A DNA stretch of 64,000 nt from Veillonella sp. 3891 (GTDB taxonomy: Bacteria > Bacillota > Negativicutes > Veillonellales > Veillonellaceae), in contig NZ_RQVE01000004.1 in NCBI RefSeq assembly GCF_003992315.1, forward strand, positions 110,433 to 174,432, read 5' to 3'. The notes beneath the pieces are model-generated. The model ran no database searches, was not told where the DNA came from, and was given only the letters and a program-made list of their open reading frames with translations. The translations under genes and the position numbers were made by a program. Of this stretch, positions 44,790-53,500 are shown in pieces. Every line of letters starts with the position of its first letter. Positions within the stretch are counted from its first letter, which is position 1.

Positions 44790-45666
44790 AACGTTTAAGT
44801 ATTATATTAAAGAAGCCATCAAATCCATGCGCCGCAATGGATTGATGTCCTTGGCATCCATTTCCACGGTCACATTGTCGTTGTTTATCTTGGGCGTGTT
44901 TGCCTGTGGCGTTGTAAATCTTAACAATTTGGCATCCCATTTAGAGAGCCAAGTGCAAATTAGTATCTATTTGAAGGACAATTTAACAACACCGCAAGTG
45001 ATGGAATTAGGCAAAAAATTAAAGGCCTTGCCAGAGTTGAAAGAAATTGAATTTGTCACAAAAGATGAAGCTATGAAACGCTTTAAAGAGCGTTTAGGAG
45101 AACAACAGCAATTGGTAGAATCCTTAGATGGACATAATCCATTGCCAACGTCCTATGTGTTGACTTTCAATACACCAGACCAAGTGAAAAGTACAGCGGA
45201 ACTGGTGTCTAAATATCCAGAAGTAGAAAGCGCTCATTATGGGCAAGACGTGATTGAGCAAATTTTTGAAGTCACAAAAATTATCCGTATCGGCGGCATT
45301 GTGTTAATTGCTTTCTTAGCGGGGGCTACCTTATTTATTATTTCTAACACGATTCGATTGACTGTGTTCGCACGTCGAAAAGAAATTGGAATTATGAAGT
45401 ATGTAGGGGCTACGAACTGGTTTATCCGTTGGCCTTTCGTATTGGAAGGTATGTTCTTAGGCGCTATTGGTGGCGCTATTGCAGGTGCTGCGACATGGCA
45501 ATTCTATCGCTATATTACGATGGAAGTGATTTCCAACTTTGCTTTTATGCCATTAGTACCAATGATGCCATTCATCTATCAATTATCAGCTGGCTTAGTA
45601 GGTGTAGGTATATTAGTAGGTGCTATTGGTAGTACTATTTCGTTAAAACAATATATGAAAGTGTAG
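44779..45666 (+). CDS. ftsX: Cell division protein FtsX
   Basis: A 295-residue membrane partner of FtsE with four predicted membrane segments (about 22-45, 170-195, 215-240, 265-290) and a periplasmic loop (about 50-165) that normally contacts the hydrolase or its activator. The start SIKSMRRNGLMSLASISTVTLSLFILG type segment is characteristic. It is followed directly by a coiled-coil M23 protein, the likely partner. Confidence 0.93.
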   Translation: MKIRTFKYYIKEAIKSMRRNGLMSLASISTVTLSLFILGVFACGVVNLNNLASHLESQVQISIYLKDNLTTPQVMELGKKLKALPELKEIEFVTKDEAMKRFKERLGEQQQLVESLDGHNPLPTSYVLTFNTPDQVKSTAELVSKYPEVESAHYGQDVIEQIFEVTKIIRIGGIVLIAFLAGATLFIISNTIRLTVFARRKEIGIMKYVGATNWFIRWPFVLEGMFLGAIGGAIAGAATWQFYRYITMEVISNFAFMPLVPMMPFIYQLSAGLVGVGILVGAIGSTISLKQYMKV

Positions 45667-45671
45667 GAATG

Positions 45672-46847
45672 ATGAAGAAAAAAACTGTAACACTAGTAAC
45701 TAGTTTACTATGCGGTTCTATCATGATGGCTACACCGTATTGGTATCAAGCACAAGATGAAGACTTAACGAATCAGTTGTCAAATATTCAACAACAAATA
45801 ACAAATGAAGCGAATAAAAAGTCAGAAGCTGAAAAAACGATTGGTACCGTATATGAACAGTTACATGCTATACAACGTGATTTAGATACTGCTACAGCAG
45901 AATTAAAACAAGTGCAGGCAGAGCGGATTCAATTAGATAAAGATATTACAAAAACAGAAGCTGAATTGAAAGAAGCACAAGCCCGCTTGCAGTCTCGTGA
46001 AAAAGTATTCTATAAACGAGTACGAGATATCTATATCAATGGTCGTTTAAGCTATTTAGATGTAGTGGTGGGATCAAAAGATTTTAGCGACTTTGCAAAC
46101 CGTATGGAAATGTTGAAACGCATTCTACAATCCGATATGGATTTGATCAACACGATTAAAACGGAGCGAGAAGAAATTGCTAGCAAAAAAGCTAAATTAG
46201 AAGAAGATCGTGCTAAAGTATTAGAACTAGAAAAAGTAGCGCAAGAAAAGCAAAACGTAATTAATCAGAAAAAAGCAGAACGTCAAGCTGTGTTAGAACG
46301 GGCTATGAATGACCGAGATACGGCTGAGCGTGCGTATAATGAGTTAATGGCGTCTTCCGCAAGCATTACTGCGATGCTACAACAACGGGCTGCAGAACGT
46401 GCGGCGGCAGCAGCGGCTGCAAGCCAAGGCGGTGGTGGCGGTGGTGCTACATGGGTACAAGGATCTGGTCAATTAGCAGCCCCTGTGGTGGCGCCTATTA
46501 CGTCTGACTTTGGTTGGCGTATTCACCCGATTTATGGCACACGTCGTTTACATGCGGGCACTGACTTTGGTGTGGATGAAGGTACACCTGTGCATGCAGC
46601 GGATGGTGGCGTTGTCGTAGAAGCTGGTTGGGTTAGCGGTTATGGATATACTGTTATCATTGACCATGGAAATGGTATGTCCACCTTGTATGCTCATAAT
46701 AGTGAGGTAGCGGTAAGCCCAGGCCAAACTGTATCAAAAGGTCAAGTTGTTTCCTATTCTGGTAATACCGGAGGTTCTACAGGTCCACATCTTCACTTTG
46801 AAGTGCGTATTAATGGGGAACCAACAGATCCAATGGGATACTTATAG
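45672..46847 (+). CDS. EnvC-like murein hydrolase with coiled coil and M23 domain
   Basis: About 391 residues: signal peptide (about 1-25), a long coiled coil (about 30-240), a low-complexity Ala/Gly hinge (AAAAAASQGGGGGG), and a LytM/M23 domain (about 270-390). Zinc motifs are intact: LHAGTDFGVD (H-x3-D) and GPHLHFEVR (H-x-H). Unlike E. coli EnvC, which is a degenerate activator, this one appears catalytically competent, like PcsB/CwlO-type hydrolases in function. It is probably driven by FtsEX through the coiled coil. ATG 45669 or 45672 could start it. Confidence 0.9.
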   Translation: MKKKTVTLVTSLLCGSIMMATPYWYQAQDEDLTNQLSNIQQQITNEANKKSEAEKTIGTVYEQLHAIQRDLDTATAELKQVQAERIQLDKDITKTEAELKEAQARLQSREKVFYKRVRDIYINGRLSYLDVVVGSKDFSDFANRMEMLKRILQSDMDLINTIKTEREEIASKKAKLEEDRAKVLELEKVAQEKQNVINQKKAERQAVLERAMNDRDTAERAYNELMASSASITAMLQQRAAERAAAAAAASQGGGGGGATWVQGSGQLAAPVVAPITSDFGWRIHPIYGTRRLHAGTDFGVDEGTPVHAADGGVVVEAGWVSGYGYTVIIDHGNGMSTLYAHNSEVAVSPGQTVSKGQVVSYSGNTGGSTGPHLHFEVRINGEPTDPMGYL

Positions 46848-46855
46848 AGGAGACT

Positions 46856-48091
46856 ATGAAAGAAAAAGAAAAACAAACCATCTGGAAACAGGTTAAAGAA
46901 TTTTTCTTCATCACTGATGAGAAACATGACGGTTTTGACGATGACGAAGCATTTAGCTGGAAGTCAATCTTAAAAACTGCGGTGGTGGGAGTCATTGGGT
47001 GTATTCTTACGGTTCTTGTGGTTATGACTGGTGTATTCTGGTATATTTCGGGGTCGCCTTTAGGGATTGCCAAATTTGGATATACCTATTACATCACGAC
47101 CCAATGGGCCATGGATCCTCCAGCCAAAGAAGAACTCTTTGTGAATATGCTGAAAGGCTTAGCCAAAGGTACCCATGATAAACATACTGTCTATTTAGAT
47201 AAAGATGATATGAAAGAGCTAGAAATGCACACGTCTTCTACTTATAGTGGGATTGGCCTATTACTAGATTTTTCCGATGGAAAAACTCTGAAAGTAGGCG
47301 CTACGATGGAAGGACAACCAGCGGAAGCGGCAGGGCTTCAAAAAGGAGATCAAATTCTTGCTATTGATGGCACACCTGTGTCTGATATTGAAAAAGAAGA
47401 CGTAGCAAATCGCATTCGAGGTGAAGAAGGGACTTTTGTAGTACTTCGGATTCTTCGCAATGGGGAAGAACAAGAGCTATCTATTGAACGGAAAACGATT
47501 GTGATGCCTACGGTAAAAGGGCAAATGCTAACCGAAGATATTGGTTATATTCGTGTTACCCAATTTGCGGAAAAAACAGTAGATGAATTTACGAAAGCCT
47601 ATGAGGACCTTCAATCTAAAGGGATGAAACGGTTAGTCTTAGACTTACGTGATAATCCGGGTGGCTTAATAACGACGGCTCATGGTATTGGACAATATTT
47701 AGTGCCGAAAGGCCCGATTGTGACGGTACAAACGAGACGAGGTAAAACGACAGCCTATATGTCTAGAGGAGAGTATCCTCTTATCCCATTAGTTGTGTTG
47801 ATTAATGGTAATTCTGCAAGTGCCTCAGAAATTATTGCTGGTGCTGTGCAGGATACAAAATCGGGTACCATTGTAGGTACCAAAAGTTATGGCAAAGGTA
47901 CTGTGCAGAGCGTAGTACAAGGCCTTGACGGAGAAGGTTTAAAGATTACTATCGCGCGCTATCATACACCAAATGATAGAGTTATCGATGGTATTGGTAT
48001 TGAACCAGATGAAGTTGTGGAGCCGTCCAAGACAAATCCTGAAGAGGATGTACAAATGGAACGTGCTATTGAAATTGTAAAAACTCTATGA
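46856..48091 (+). CDS. C-terminal processing protease, S41 family
   Basis: A 411-residue CtpA-like periplasmic protease: a cytoplasmic acidic start, one membrane segment (about 42-65), a PDZ domain (about 120-195; GIGLLLDFSDG, then GLQKGDQILAIDG) and the S41 catalytic domain (about 210-400) with LRDNPGG, the nucleophile serine in NGNSASASEII and the lysine in GTKSYGKGTVQ. Its place after ftsEX and the M23 gene suggests it trims an envelope protein, possibly the hydrolase; that is inference. Confidence 0.92.
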   Translation: MKEKEKQTIWKQVKEFFFITDEKHDGFDDDEAFSWKSILKTAVVGVIGCILTVLVVMTGVFWYISGSPLGIAKFGYTYYITTQWAMDPPAKEELFVNMLKGLAKGTHDKHTVYLDKDDMKELEMHTSSTYSGIGLLLDFSDGKTLKVGATMEGQPAEAAGLQKGDQILAIDGTPVSDIEKEDVANRIRGEEGTFVVLRILRNGEEQELSIERKTIVMPTVKGQMLTEDIGYIRVTQFAEKTVDEFTKAYEDLQSKGMKRLVLDLRDNPGGLITTAHGIGQYLVPKGPIVTVQTRRGKTTAYMSRGEYPLIPLVVLINGNSASASEIIAGAVQDTKSGTIVGTKSYGKGTVQSVVQGLDGEGLKITIARYHTPNDRVIDGIGIEPDEVVEPSKTNPEEDVQMERAIEIVKTL

Positions 48092-48094
48092 TAT

Positions 48095-48110
48095 AGCGGC
48101 TTCGGCCGCT
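48095..48110 (+). other. UUCG-tetraloop hairpin between ctpA-like gene and obgE
   Basis: AGCGGC-TTCG-GCCGCT is a compact GC hairpin closed by a C(UUCG)G tetraloop. No T-run follows, so it is more likely an mRNA-stability or attenuation element than a full terminator. Confidence 0.55.
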
Positions 48111-48137
48111 CTATCTATAGGGCTAGAGGAAAAAAAT

Positions 48138-49409
48138 ATGTTTATAGATCGTGCCCGTATATTAGTGAAAGCGGGAGATGGCGGTAACGGGATGAGTAGT
48201 TTCCGTCGAGAAAAATATGTGCCACAAGGGGGACCGAATGGTGGCGATGGCGGTAAAGGTGCTGACATCATTTTAAAAGCTGACAGAAATATCAATACAC
48301 TGGTTGATTTTAGATATAAACGTCAATTTAAAGGCGATACAGGCGGTGCAGGACAGAGTGCCAACAAGCATGGTCGTGGTGCTGAAAATTTAATTGTTTC
48401 TGTTCCTTTGGGGACAACGGTAACTGATGAAGAGTCCGGTAAATTAATGGCAGACTTAGTGGAAGATGGACAAACTTACATGGTTGCCAAAGGTGGTCGA
48501 GGTGGCCGTGGTAACGCGCGCTTTCAAACAAGTGCTAACCGTGTACCAACTTTCGCTGAAAAAGGGGAACCAGGTGAAGAACGTTGGTTAAATCTTGAAT
48601 TAAAAGTGTTAGCTGATGTGGGATTATTGGGGTACCCAAGCGTGGGTAAATCCTCTATCATCCGCAAAGTGTCTTCTGCAAAACCAGAAGTGGCTGCGTA
48701 CCACTTTACGACATTAACTCCTGTATTAGGGGTAGTCTCTGTAGCGCCGGGTAAAAGCTTCGTTATGGCAGATATTCCAGGTTTGATTGAAGGGGCTAGT
48801 GAAGGCATTGGTTTAGGCCATTCCTTCTTGCGCCACGTAGAACGTAGTAATATTCTATTACACGTGTTAGATGTATCTGGATTAGAAGGTCGTGACCCTA
48901 TTGAGGATTTTCATAAAATTAATGAAGAGCTGGCAAAATATAGCGAAAAATTGAGCAAGAAAAAACAATTAATCGTATTAAATAAAACAGACTTGTTACA
49001 AGATGAAGAAACATTGCCAAGAGTGACAAAATACTTCGCTGATCAAGATTACGAAGTATTTGCGGTGAATGCATTAACTGGAGAAGGCTTGCCAGCATTA
49101 GTAGAACGTGCGTGGTACTATGTGGAAAATTACGTGCCAGAGCCAGAAGTAGTAGATGATACTGTATATTACGAAGCAAAACCAGATACAGACTTTGTCA
49201 TTACTCGTGGCGATGATGCATCCTATATTATTAGTGGTTCTCGTATTGAAAAATTGGTGGCTATGACAAATCTTGATGATGAACAAGCATTGCGAAGATT
49301 CCAAAAGATTTGGCGTTATATGGATTTAGATGCGGAATTGAAAAAACGTGGTATCCAAGATGGCGATGAAGTAGTCATTGGTGACCAACGATTTACATTC
49401 CATGATTAG
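48138..49409 (+). CDS. obgE: GTPase ObgE/CgtA
   Basis: An essential ribosome-associated GTPase. The 423 residues show the glycine-rich Obg domain (about 1-157), the G domain (about 158-330) with GYPSVGKSS, DIPGLIEGA, NKTD, and an OCT C-terminal domain (about 345-423). It is followed by yhbY and proB, a common Firmicutes arrangement. Confidence 0.96.
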   Translation: MFIDRARILVKAGDGGNGMSSFRREKYVPQGGPNGGDGGKGADIILKADRNINTLVDFRYKRQFKGDTGGAGQSANKHGRGAENLIVSVPLGTTVTDEESGKLMADLVEDGQTYMVAKGGRGGRGNARFQTSANRVPTFAEKGEPGEERWLNLELKVLADVGLLGYPSVGKSSIIRKVSSAKPEVAAYHFTTLTPVLGVVSVAPGKSFVMADIPGLIEGASEGIGLGHSFLRHVERSNILLHVLDVSGLEGRDPIEDFHKINEELAKYSEKLSKKKQLIVLNKTDLLQDEETLPRVTKYFADQDYEVFAVNALTGEGLPALVERAWYYVENYVPEPEVVDDTVYYEAKPDTDFVITRGDDASYIISGSRIEKLVAMTNLDDEQALRRFQKIWRYMDLDAELKKRGIQDGDEVVIGDQRFTFHD

Positions 49410-49417
49410 GAGATAGA

Positions 49418-49705
49418 ATGACAGGTAAACAAAAACGATATTTACGTGCTTTAGCAAGTACTATGCCGGCAGTGGTGATGATTGGTAAAGGGGGATTGGA
49501 AGATCCTGTTATCGACAGTGCACGAGCTGCTATTACAAAACGTGAATTAATCAAAGTAAAAGTGTTAAACAACTGCTTGGAGGACCCAAAAGAAATTTTG
49601 CCTCACTTAGCAGATATGTTAGGAGCAGAATTAGTACAAATCATTGGACATAATGGTGTATTGTATAAAAAAGCAAAAGATCCAAAAATTGAGTTGCCAA
49701 GATAA
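49418..49705 (+). CDS. yhbY: Ribosome-associated RNA-binding protein, YhbY/CRM family
   Basis: A 95-residue CRM-domain protein with the GKGGLEDPVI loop (the GxxG RNA-binding motif), beginning KQKRYLRALAS. It is thought to act in large-subunit assembly, in keeping with its position next to obgE. Confidence 0.92.
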   Translation: MTGKQKRYLRALASTMPAVVMIGKGGLEDPVIDSARAAITKRELIKVKVLNNCLEDPKEILPHLADMLGAELVQIIGHNGVLYKKAKDPKIELPR

Positions 49706-49727
49706 TCAATCCGTATGAGGTGAAGCG

Positions 49728-50855
49728 ATGAGAGAAGAATTACGACAGGCGAAACGAGTGATTGTTAAAGTAGGAACAAGTTCACTAACCCATGCAAATG
49801 GACGCATTAACATTGATAAAATGGAAGTGTTAGTCCGCCAAATTTGTAATTTAGCCAATGCAGGAAAAGAAATGATTTTAGTTTCTTCTGGGGCTACTGC
49901 CGCCGGTCTTCCCTCATTGGGGTTCACTTCAAGACCCGATGATATTGCGTTAAAACAAGCCGCTGCCTCTGTGGGACAAGGGATTTTGTTGCATATGTAT
50001 GAGAAGTTATTCGCTGAATATGGACATACGGTGGGACAAATTCTTGTGACCCGAGAAGATACGGTGAAACGTAGTCATTATCTGAATCTAAGAAATACAT
50101 TGACCGCACTCATCGGCTTAGGGGTTATTCCTATTATCAATGAAAATGACGTGGTGGCTATCGATGAATTCAAAATCGGAGATAATGATACATTATCTGC
50201 TAACATTGCTAGCATTATCGATGCAGATGCATTGATTATCCTTTCGGATATCGAGGGTTTATATACAGCGAACCCATCGACGGATCCAACAGCTACCTTA
50301 ATTCATGAAGTAGAGGCTCTTACACCGTACATTTATGAAATTTCCGGGGGTGCTGGGTCTTCATTGGGGACAGGTGGTATGTATACGAAAATTCAAGCGG
50401 CTCATATTGCAACGAATTCCGGTGTTCATATGGTCATTGCCTCTGGGGATCATTCAGATAGTATTAAAGCTATCATGAATGGAGAAGAACGAGGCACCCA
50501 TTTCTGGCCGCATAGAGATGTGCCGCAAATCAAGAAACGTTGGATGGCATTTGGTACACGTTTACAAGGTACCATTCATGTAGATAAAGGATGCCGTGAT
50601 GCATTGCTTACCAATGGATCTAGTATTTTACCAGTAGGCATTCTATCTGGTGAAGGACAATTTGAAGAAGGAGATACGATTTCTGTTGTTCATGATGGAG
50701 AGGAAATCGCTCGTGGTATTGTGAACTTTAATGTATCCGATTTGCTTAAGATTAAAGGTCATAAATCGCAGGACATCCCTAGTATTCTAGGCGTTCGTGA
50801 TACCTATCATGTAGTGGTGCATCGAGATAACTTAGTTGTCTTACGACAGGAGTAA
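49728..50855 (+). CDS. proB: Glutamate 5-kinase
   Basis: First enzyme of proline synthesis. The 375 residues are an amino acid kinase domain (about 1-260; VIVKVGTSSLTHANG, VSSGATAAGL, IINENDVVA, GTGGMYTKIQAA) plus a C-terminal PUA domain (about 280-365). The PUA-containing form is the long type. It starts 22 bases after yhbY. Confidence 0.95.
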   Translation: MREELRQAKRVIVKVGTSSLTHANGRINIDKMEVLVRQICNLANAGKEMILVSSGATAAGLPSLGFTSRPDDIALKQAAASVGQGILLHMYEKLFAEYGHTVGQILVTREDTVKRSHYLNLRNTLTALIGLGVIPIINENDVVAIDEFKIGDNDTLSANIASIIDADALIILSDIEGLYTANPSTDPTATLIHEVEALTPYIYEISGGAGSSLGTGGMYTKIQAAHIATNSGVHMVIASGDHSDSIKAIMNGEERGTHFWPHRDVPQIKKRWMAFGTRLQGTIHVDKGCRDALLTNGSSILPVGILSGEGQFEEGDTISVVHDGEEIARGIVNFNVSDLLKIKGHKSQDIPSILGVRDTYHVVVHRDNLVVLRQE

Positions 50856-50858
50856 ATT

Positions 50859-52115
50859 ATGAATCCATATACTGCATATTTTGAAAGTTTAGGTAAAGCA
50901 GCACGGTCAGCCTCTATGGCCGGACAAGTACTGAGTACAGAAGATAAAAATCACATCTTGGAACAGATTGCTTGTGATTTGGAAACGGCAATCCCTACAA
51001 TTTTGGAAGCGAATAGTATTGATTGTTCTCAAGCCAAAGAGAATGGAGTTCCTTCCGTGATGATGGACCGTCTTCGATTGACGAAAGAACGTATCGAAGG
51101 CATTTGTGAAGGTGTTCGTCAGGTAGCTAACTTACGAGATCCTATTGGTACAGTATTAGAAACTAGGACGTTAGAGAATGGTTTGCGTATCGAAAAGCGA
51201 CAAATTCCTATTGGTGTGATCGGTATGATCTATGAAGCACGCCCAAATGTAACAGTGGATGCAGCAGCCTTAGCTATAAAAACAGGCAATGCTATCATTC
51301 TCCGTGGTGGAAAAGAGGCATACCATACTAGTGAGGCGATGGTACAAATTATGCAAAGTTCTTTAGAACGTTGTGGAGCCCCTAAGGAACTAGTTCAATT
51401 AGTATCTATTCTAGAACGTGAGGCTGTAGGCGAATTGTTAGCACAACGCAAATGGATTGATGTGATGATTCCACGTGGTGGAGCAGGATTGATTCAATTT
51501 GTTGTGAATAACAGTAAAATTCCTGTTATAGAAACAGGGAGTGGTGTTGTCCATGGCTATGTAGATGCCTCTGCTGATGAAATGATGGCATTACAGGTAT
51601 TGGAAAATGCAAAACTGTCACGACCATCGGTATGTAATGCGATGGAAACTATTCTGTTACATGAAGCGAGATTACATGATTTAGGTCCAAAAATTGTGTC
51701 TATGCTAAAAGAAAAAGGTGTTACCATCTATGGAGATGATAAGGTGCAAAGCTTATCTTCTCAGGTGAAAATTGCTACAGAGGACAATTGGTCTACAGAA
51801 TATAATGATTATATTGTGAATTTCAAAGTGGTAGCTTCCATTGATGATGCTATTGACCATATCAATACATTTGGCACGAAACATTCTGAAATGATCATTA
51901 CAGAAGACCCAACTCAGGCAGAACAGTTTATGAATTTAGTAGATGCGTCTACAGTATATGTAAATGCATCGACACGATTTACAGATGGTTTTGAATTTGG
52001 TTTAGGGGCAGAAATTGGAATTAGCACGCAGAAGTTACATGCTCGTGGACCTATGGGATTAGATGCGTTGACAAGTTATAAATATTTCGTCTTTGGTCAT
52101 GGACAGGTACGATGA
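50859..52115 (+). CDS. proA: Gamma-glutamyl phosphate reductase
   Basis: Second enzyme of proline synthesis, reducing glutamyl phosphate to the semialdehyde. A 418-residue aldehyde-dehydrogenase-like enzyme with VIGMIYEARPNVTVDAAAL, LRGGKEAYHTSEA, and the catalytic Cys in RPSVCNAMETIL. The FTDGFEFGLGAEIGISTQK and HARGPMGLDALT segments near the end are diagnostic. The TGA stop overlaps the ATG of a small ORF. Confidence 0.96.
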   Translation: MNPYTAYFESLGKAARSASMAGQVLSTEDKNHILEQIACDLETAIPTILEANSIDCSQAKENGVPSVMMDRLRLTKERIEGICEGVRQVANLRDPIGTVLETRTLENGLRIEKRQIPIGVIGMIYEARPNVTVDAAALAIKTGNAIILRGGKEAYHTSEAMVQIMQSSLERCGAPKELVQLVSILEREAVGELLAQRKWIDVMIPRGGAGLIQFVVNNSKIPVIETGSGVVHGYVDASADEMMALQVLENAKLSRPSVCNAMETILLHEARLHDLGPKIVSMLKEKGVTIYGDDKVQSLSSQVKIATEDNWSTEYNDYIVNFKVVASIDDAIDHINTFGTKHSEMIITEDPTQAEQFMNLVDASTVYVNASTRFTDGFEFGLGAEIGISTQKLHARGPMGLDALTSYKYFVFGHGQVR

Positions 52116-52255
52116 AACTTGAGTATGTAAAAGCTTACTTTCAGTATATGAAGTCTTCAAAAGGGGCTTATGAATGGAAGTCTTACGGCATCGTATTAGC
52201 CATACTAAGTATGGTATCTCTAGTGTGTATAGGGGCGTGGTTACATGGCAGATAA
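52112..52255 (+). CDS. Small single-pass membrane ORF between proA and nadD
   Basis: A 47-residue ORF that starts in an ATGA overlap with the proA stop and ends 11 bases inside nadD. It begins MKLEYVKAYFQYMKSSKG, followed by a membrane segment (about residues 26-44, GIVLAILSMVSLVCIGAW), and ends LHGR. The basic N-terminus suggests N-in topology. The double overlap suggests translational coupling. No function is recognised, and no strong separate ribosome-binding site is visible. It is shorter than the usual gene-calling cutoffs. Confidence 0.55.
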   Translation: MKLEYVKAYFQYMKSSKGAYEWKSYGIVLAILSMVSLVCIGAWLHGR

Positions 52256-52856
52256 GAAAAAGAGAATTGGCATATTAGGGGGGACCTTTAATCCTGTGCA
52301 TTTAGGACATTTAATGATTGCCGAAATGGCGTCAGAAGCGTTTGATTTAAATCGAGTTATTTTTGTGGCCGCAAAGGAACCACCGCATAAAGAAACAGAT
52401 GTAATTGAAGCGAAATATCGCTTAGAAATGGTGCGTGCCGCGGTTTTGGATAATCCGAATTTTGTAGTTTCTGATGTAGAGATGCAACGAGAAGGAAAGT
52501 CGTATACTATTGATACATTGCGGTATTTTCATGATGTGTATGGACCATCTACGGAATTTTTCTTCATTGCTGGCACAGATACGATTCAGAATTTACCAAA
52601 TTGGAAATACATAGAGGAATTGTTAGATATGTGCGAGTTCATCGGGGCTATTCGTCCTGGTGCTACAAACGACATTGGTGAAAGCATCGAATGGCTTACT
52701 CAACGAGGCGGTCGTATTCATATATTAGAAGTGCCAGAAATGAAGCTGTCTGCCACGGAATTGCGTTATCGATTGCGCCATGGCTTATCTACTCGATATA
52801 TGTTGCCGAGAGCCGTGTACCAATATATTAAGGAACATAAGATATATAATACGTAA
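52245..52856 (+). CDS. nadD: Nicotinate-nucleotide adenylyltransferase
   Basis: Makes deamido-NAD from nicotinate mononucleotide and ATP. The 203 residues include ILGGTFNPVHLGHL (the H-x-G-H motif), FFIAGTDTIQNLPNW, and the SATELR segment (the S/T-x-x-x-R family motif) near the C-terminus. It is followed by yqeK, the usual nadD partner in Firmicutes. Confidence 0.95.
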   Translation: MADKKKRIGILGGTFNPVHLGHLMIAEMASEAFDLNRVIFVAAKEPPHKETDVIEAKYRLEMVRAAVLDNPNFVVSDVEMQREGKSYTIDTLRYFHDVYGPSTEFFFIAGTDTIQNLPNWKYIEELLDMCEFIGAIRPGATNDIGESIEWLTQRGGRIHILEVPEMKLSATELRYRLRHGLSTRYMLPRAVYQYIKEHKIYNT

Positions 52857-52927
52857 ACTTACTATCGAAAGAGATAGAGTTAATTTTGTGATACCCCATA
52901 GAAAGGTATATGTTAGTGAAGGATACA

Positions 52928-53500
52928 ATGACAATAGAAAGATTACAACATATTGTGAAAGGTCGGCTTTCATCAAAACGATTTGCCCACACACTAGGTG
53001 TGGTGGATATGGCAAAACGATTAGCGAGCCACTATGGGGCGTCTGTACAGCAAGCAGAAGTGGCGGGACTATTGCATGATGCTATGAAAGAAAGTCCCTT
53101 ACAAGAGATGCAATCATTGGTGAGGGAGGCACAGATACCGGTGGATTCCGAGATGCTGAAGAATGGAGCGCTATTGCATGGACCAGCAGGTGCTGCCTAT
53201 GCGAAGCTAATACTACATATCCATGATGAATCAATTTGTGAGGCCATTCGTGTTCATACATTAGGTAGTATCCATATGAGTGTATTGGATAAGATTATTT
53301 TTCTAGCAGATTATATTGAGCCAAATCGTGATTTTCCTGGTGTAGAAGAACTACGGGCGTTAGCATTTCAAGATTTGAATGCTGCTGTTATTCGCGCCTA
53401 CGATGGAACAATACGTCATTTGCTAGATCAAGGGTTGAGCATACATGTGGATACGATTCGAGGTAGAAATAGTGTGTTGTTAGAAAGGTCGGATGTATAA
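52928..53500 (+). CDS. yqeK: HD-domain hydrolase YqeK
   Basis: About 190 residues with the HD metal site GLLHDAMKE (His-Asp), an early histidine in RFAHTLGVVDMAK, HGPAGA, and a second pair in ADYIEPNRDFPGVEELR. The family hydrolyses diadenosine tetraphosphate. ATG 52928 follows GAAGGA; ATG 52910 is a possible alternative that would add six residues. It is between nadD and the LCP gene. Confidence 0.92.
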   Translation: MTIERLQHIVKGRLSSKRFAHTLGVVDMAKRLASHYGASVQQAEVAGLLHDAMKESPLQEMQSLVREAQIPVDSEMLKNGALLHGPAGAAYAKLILHIHDESICEAIRVHTLGSIHMSVLDKIIFLADYIEPNRDFPGVEELRALAFQDLNAAVIRAYDGTIRHLLDQGLSIHVDTIRGRNSVLLERSDV

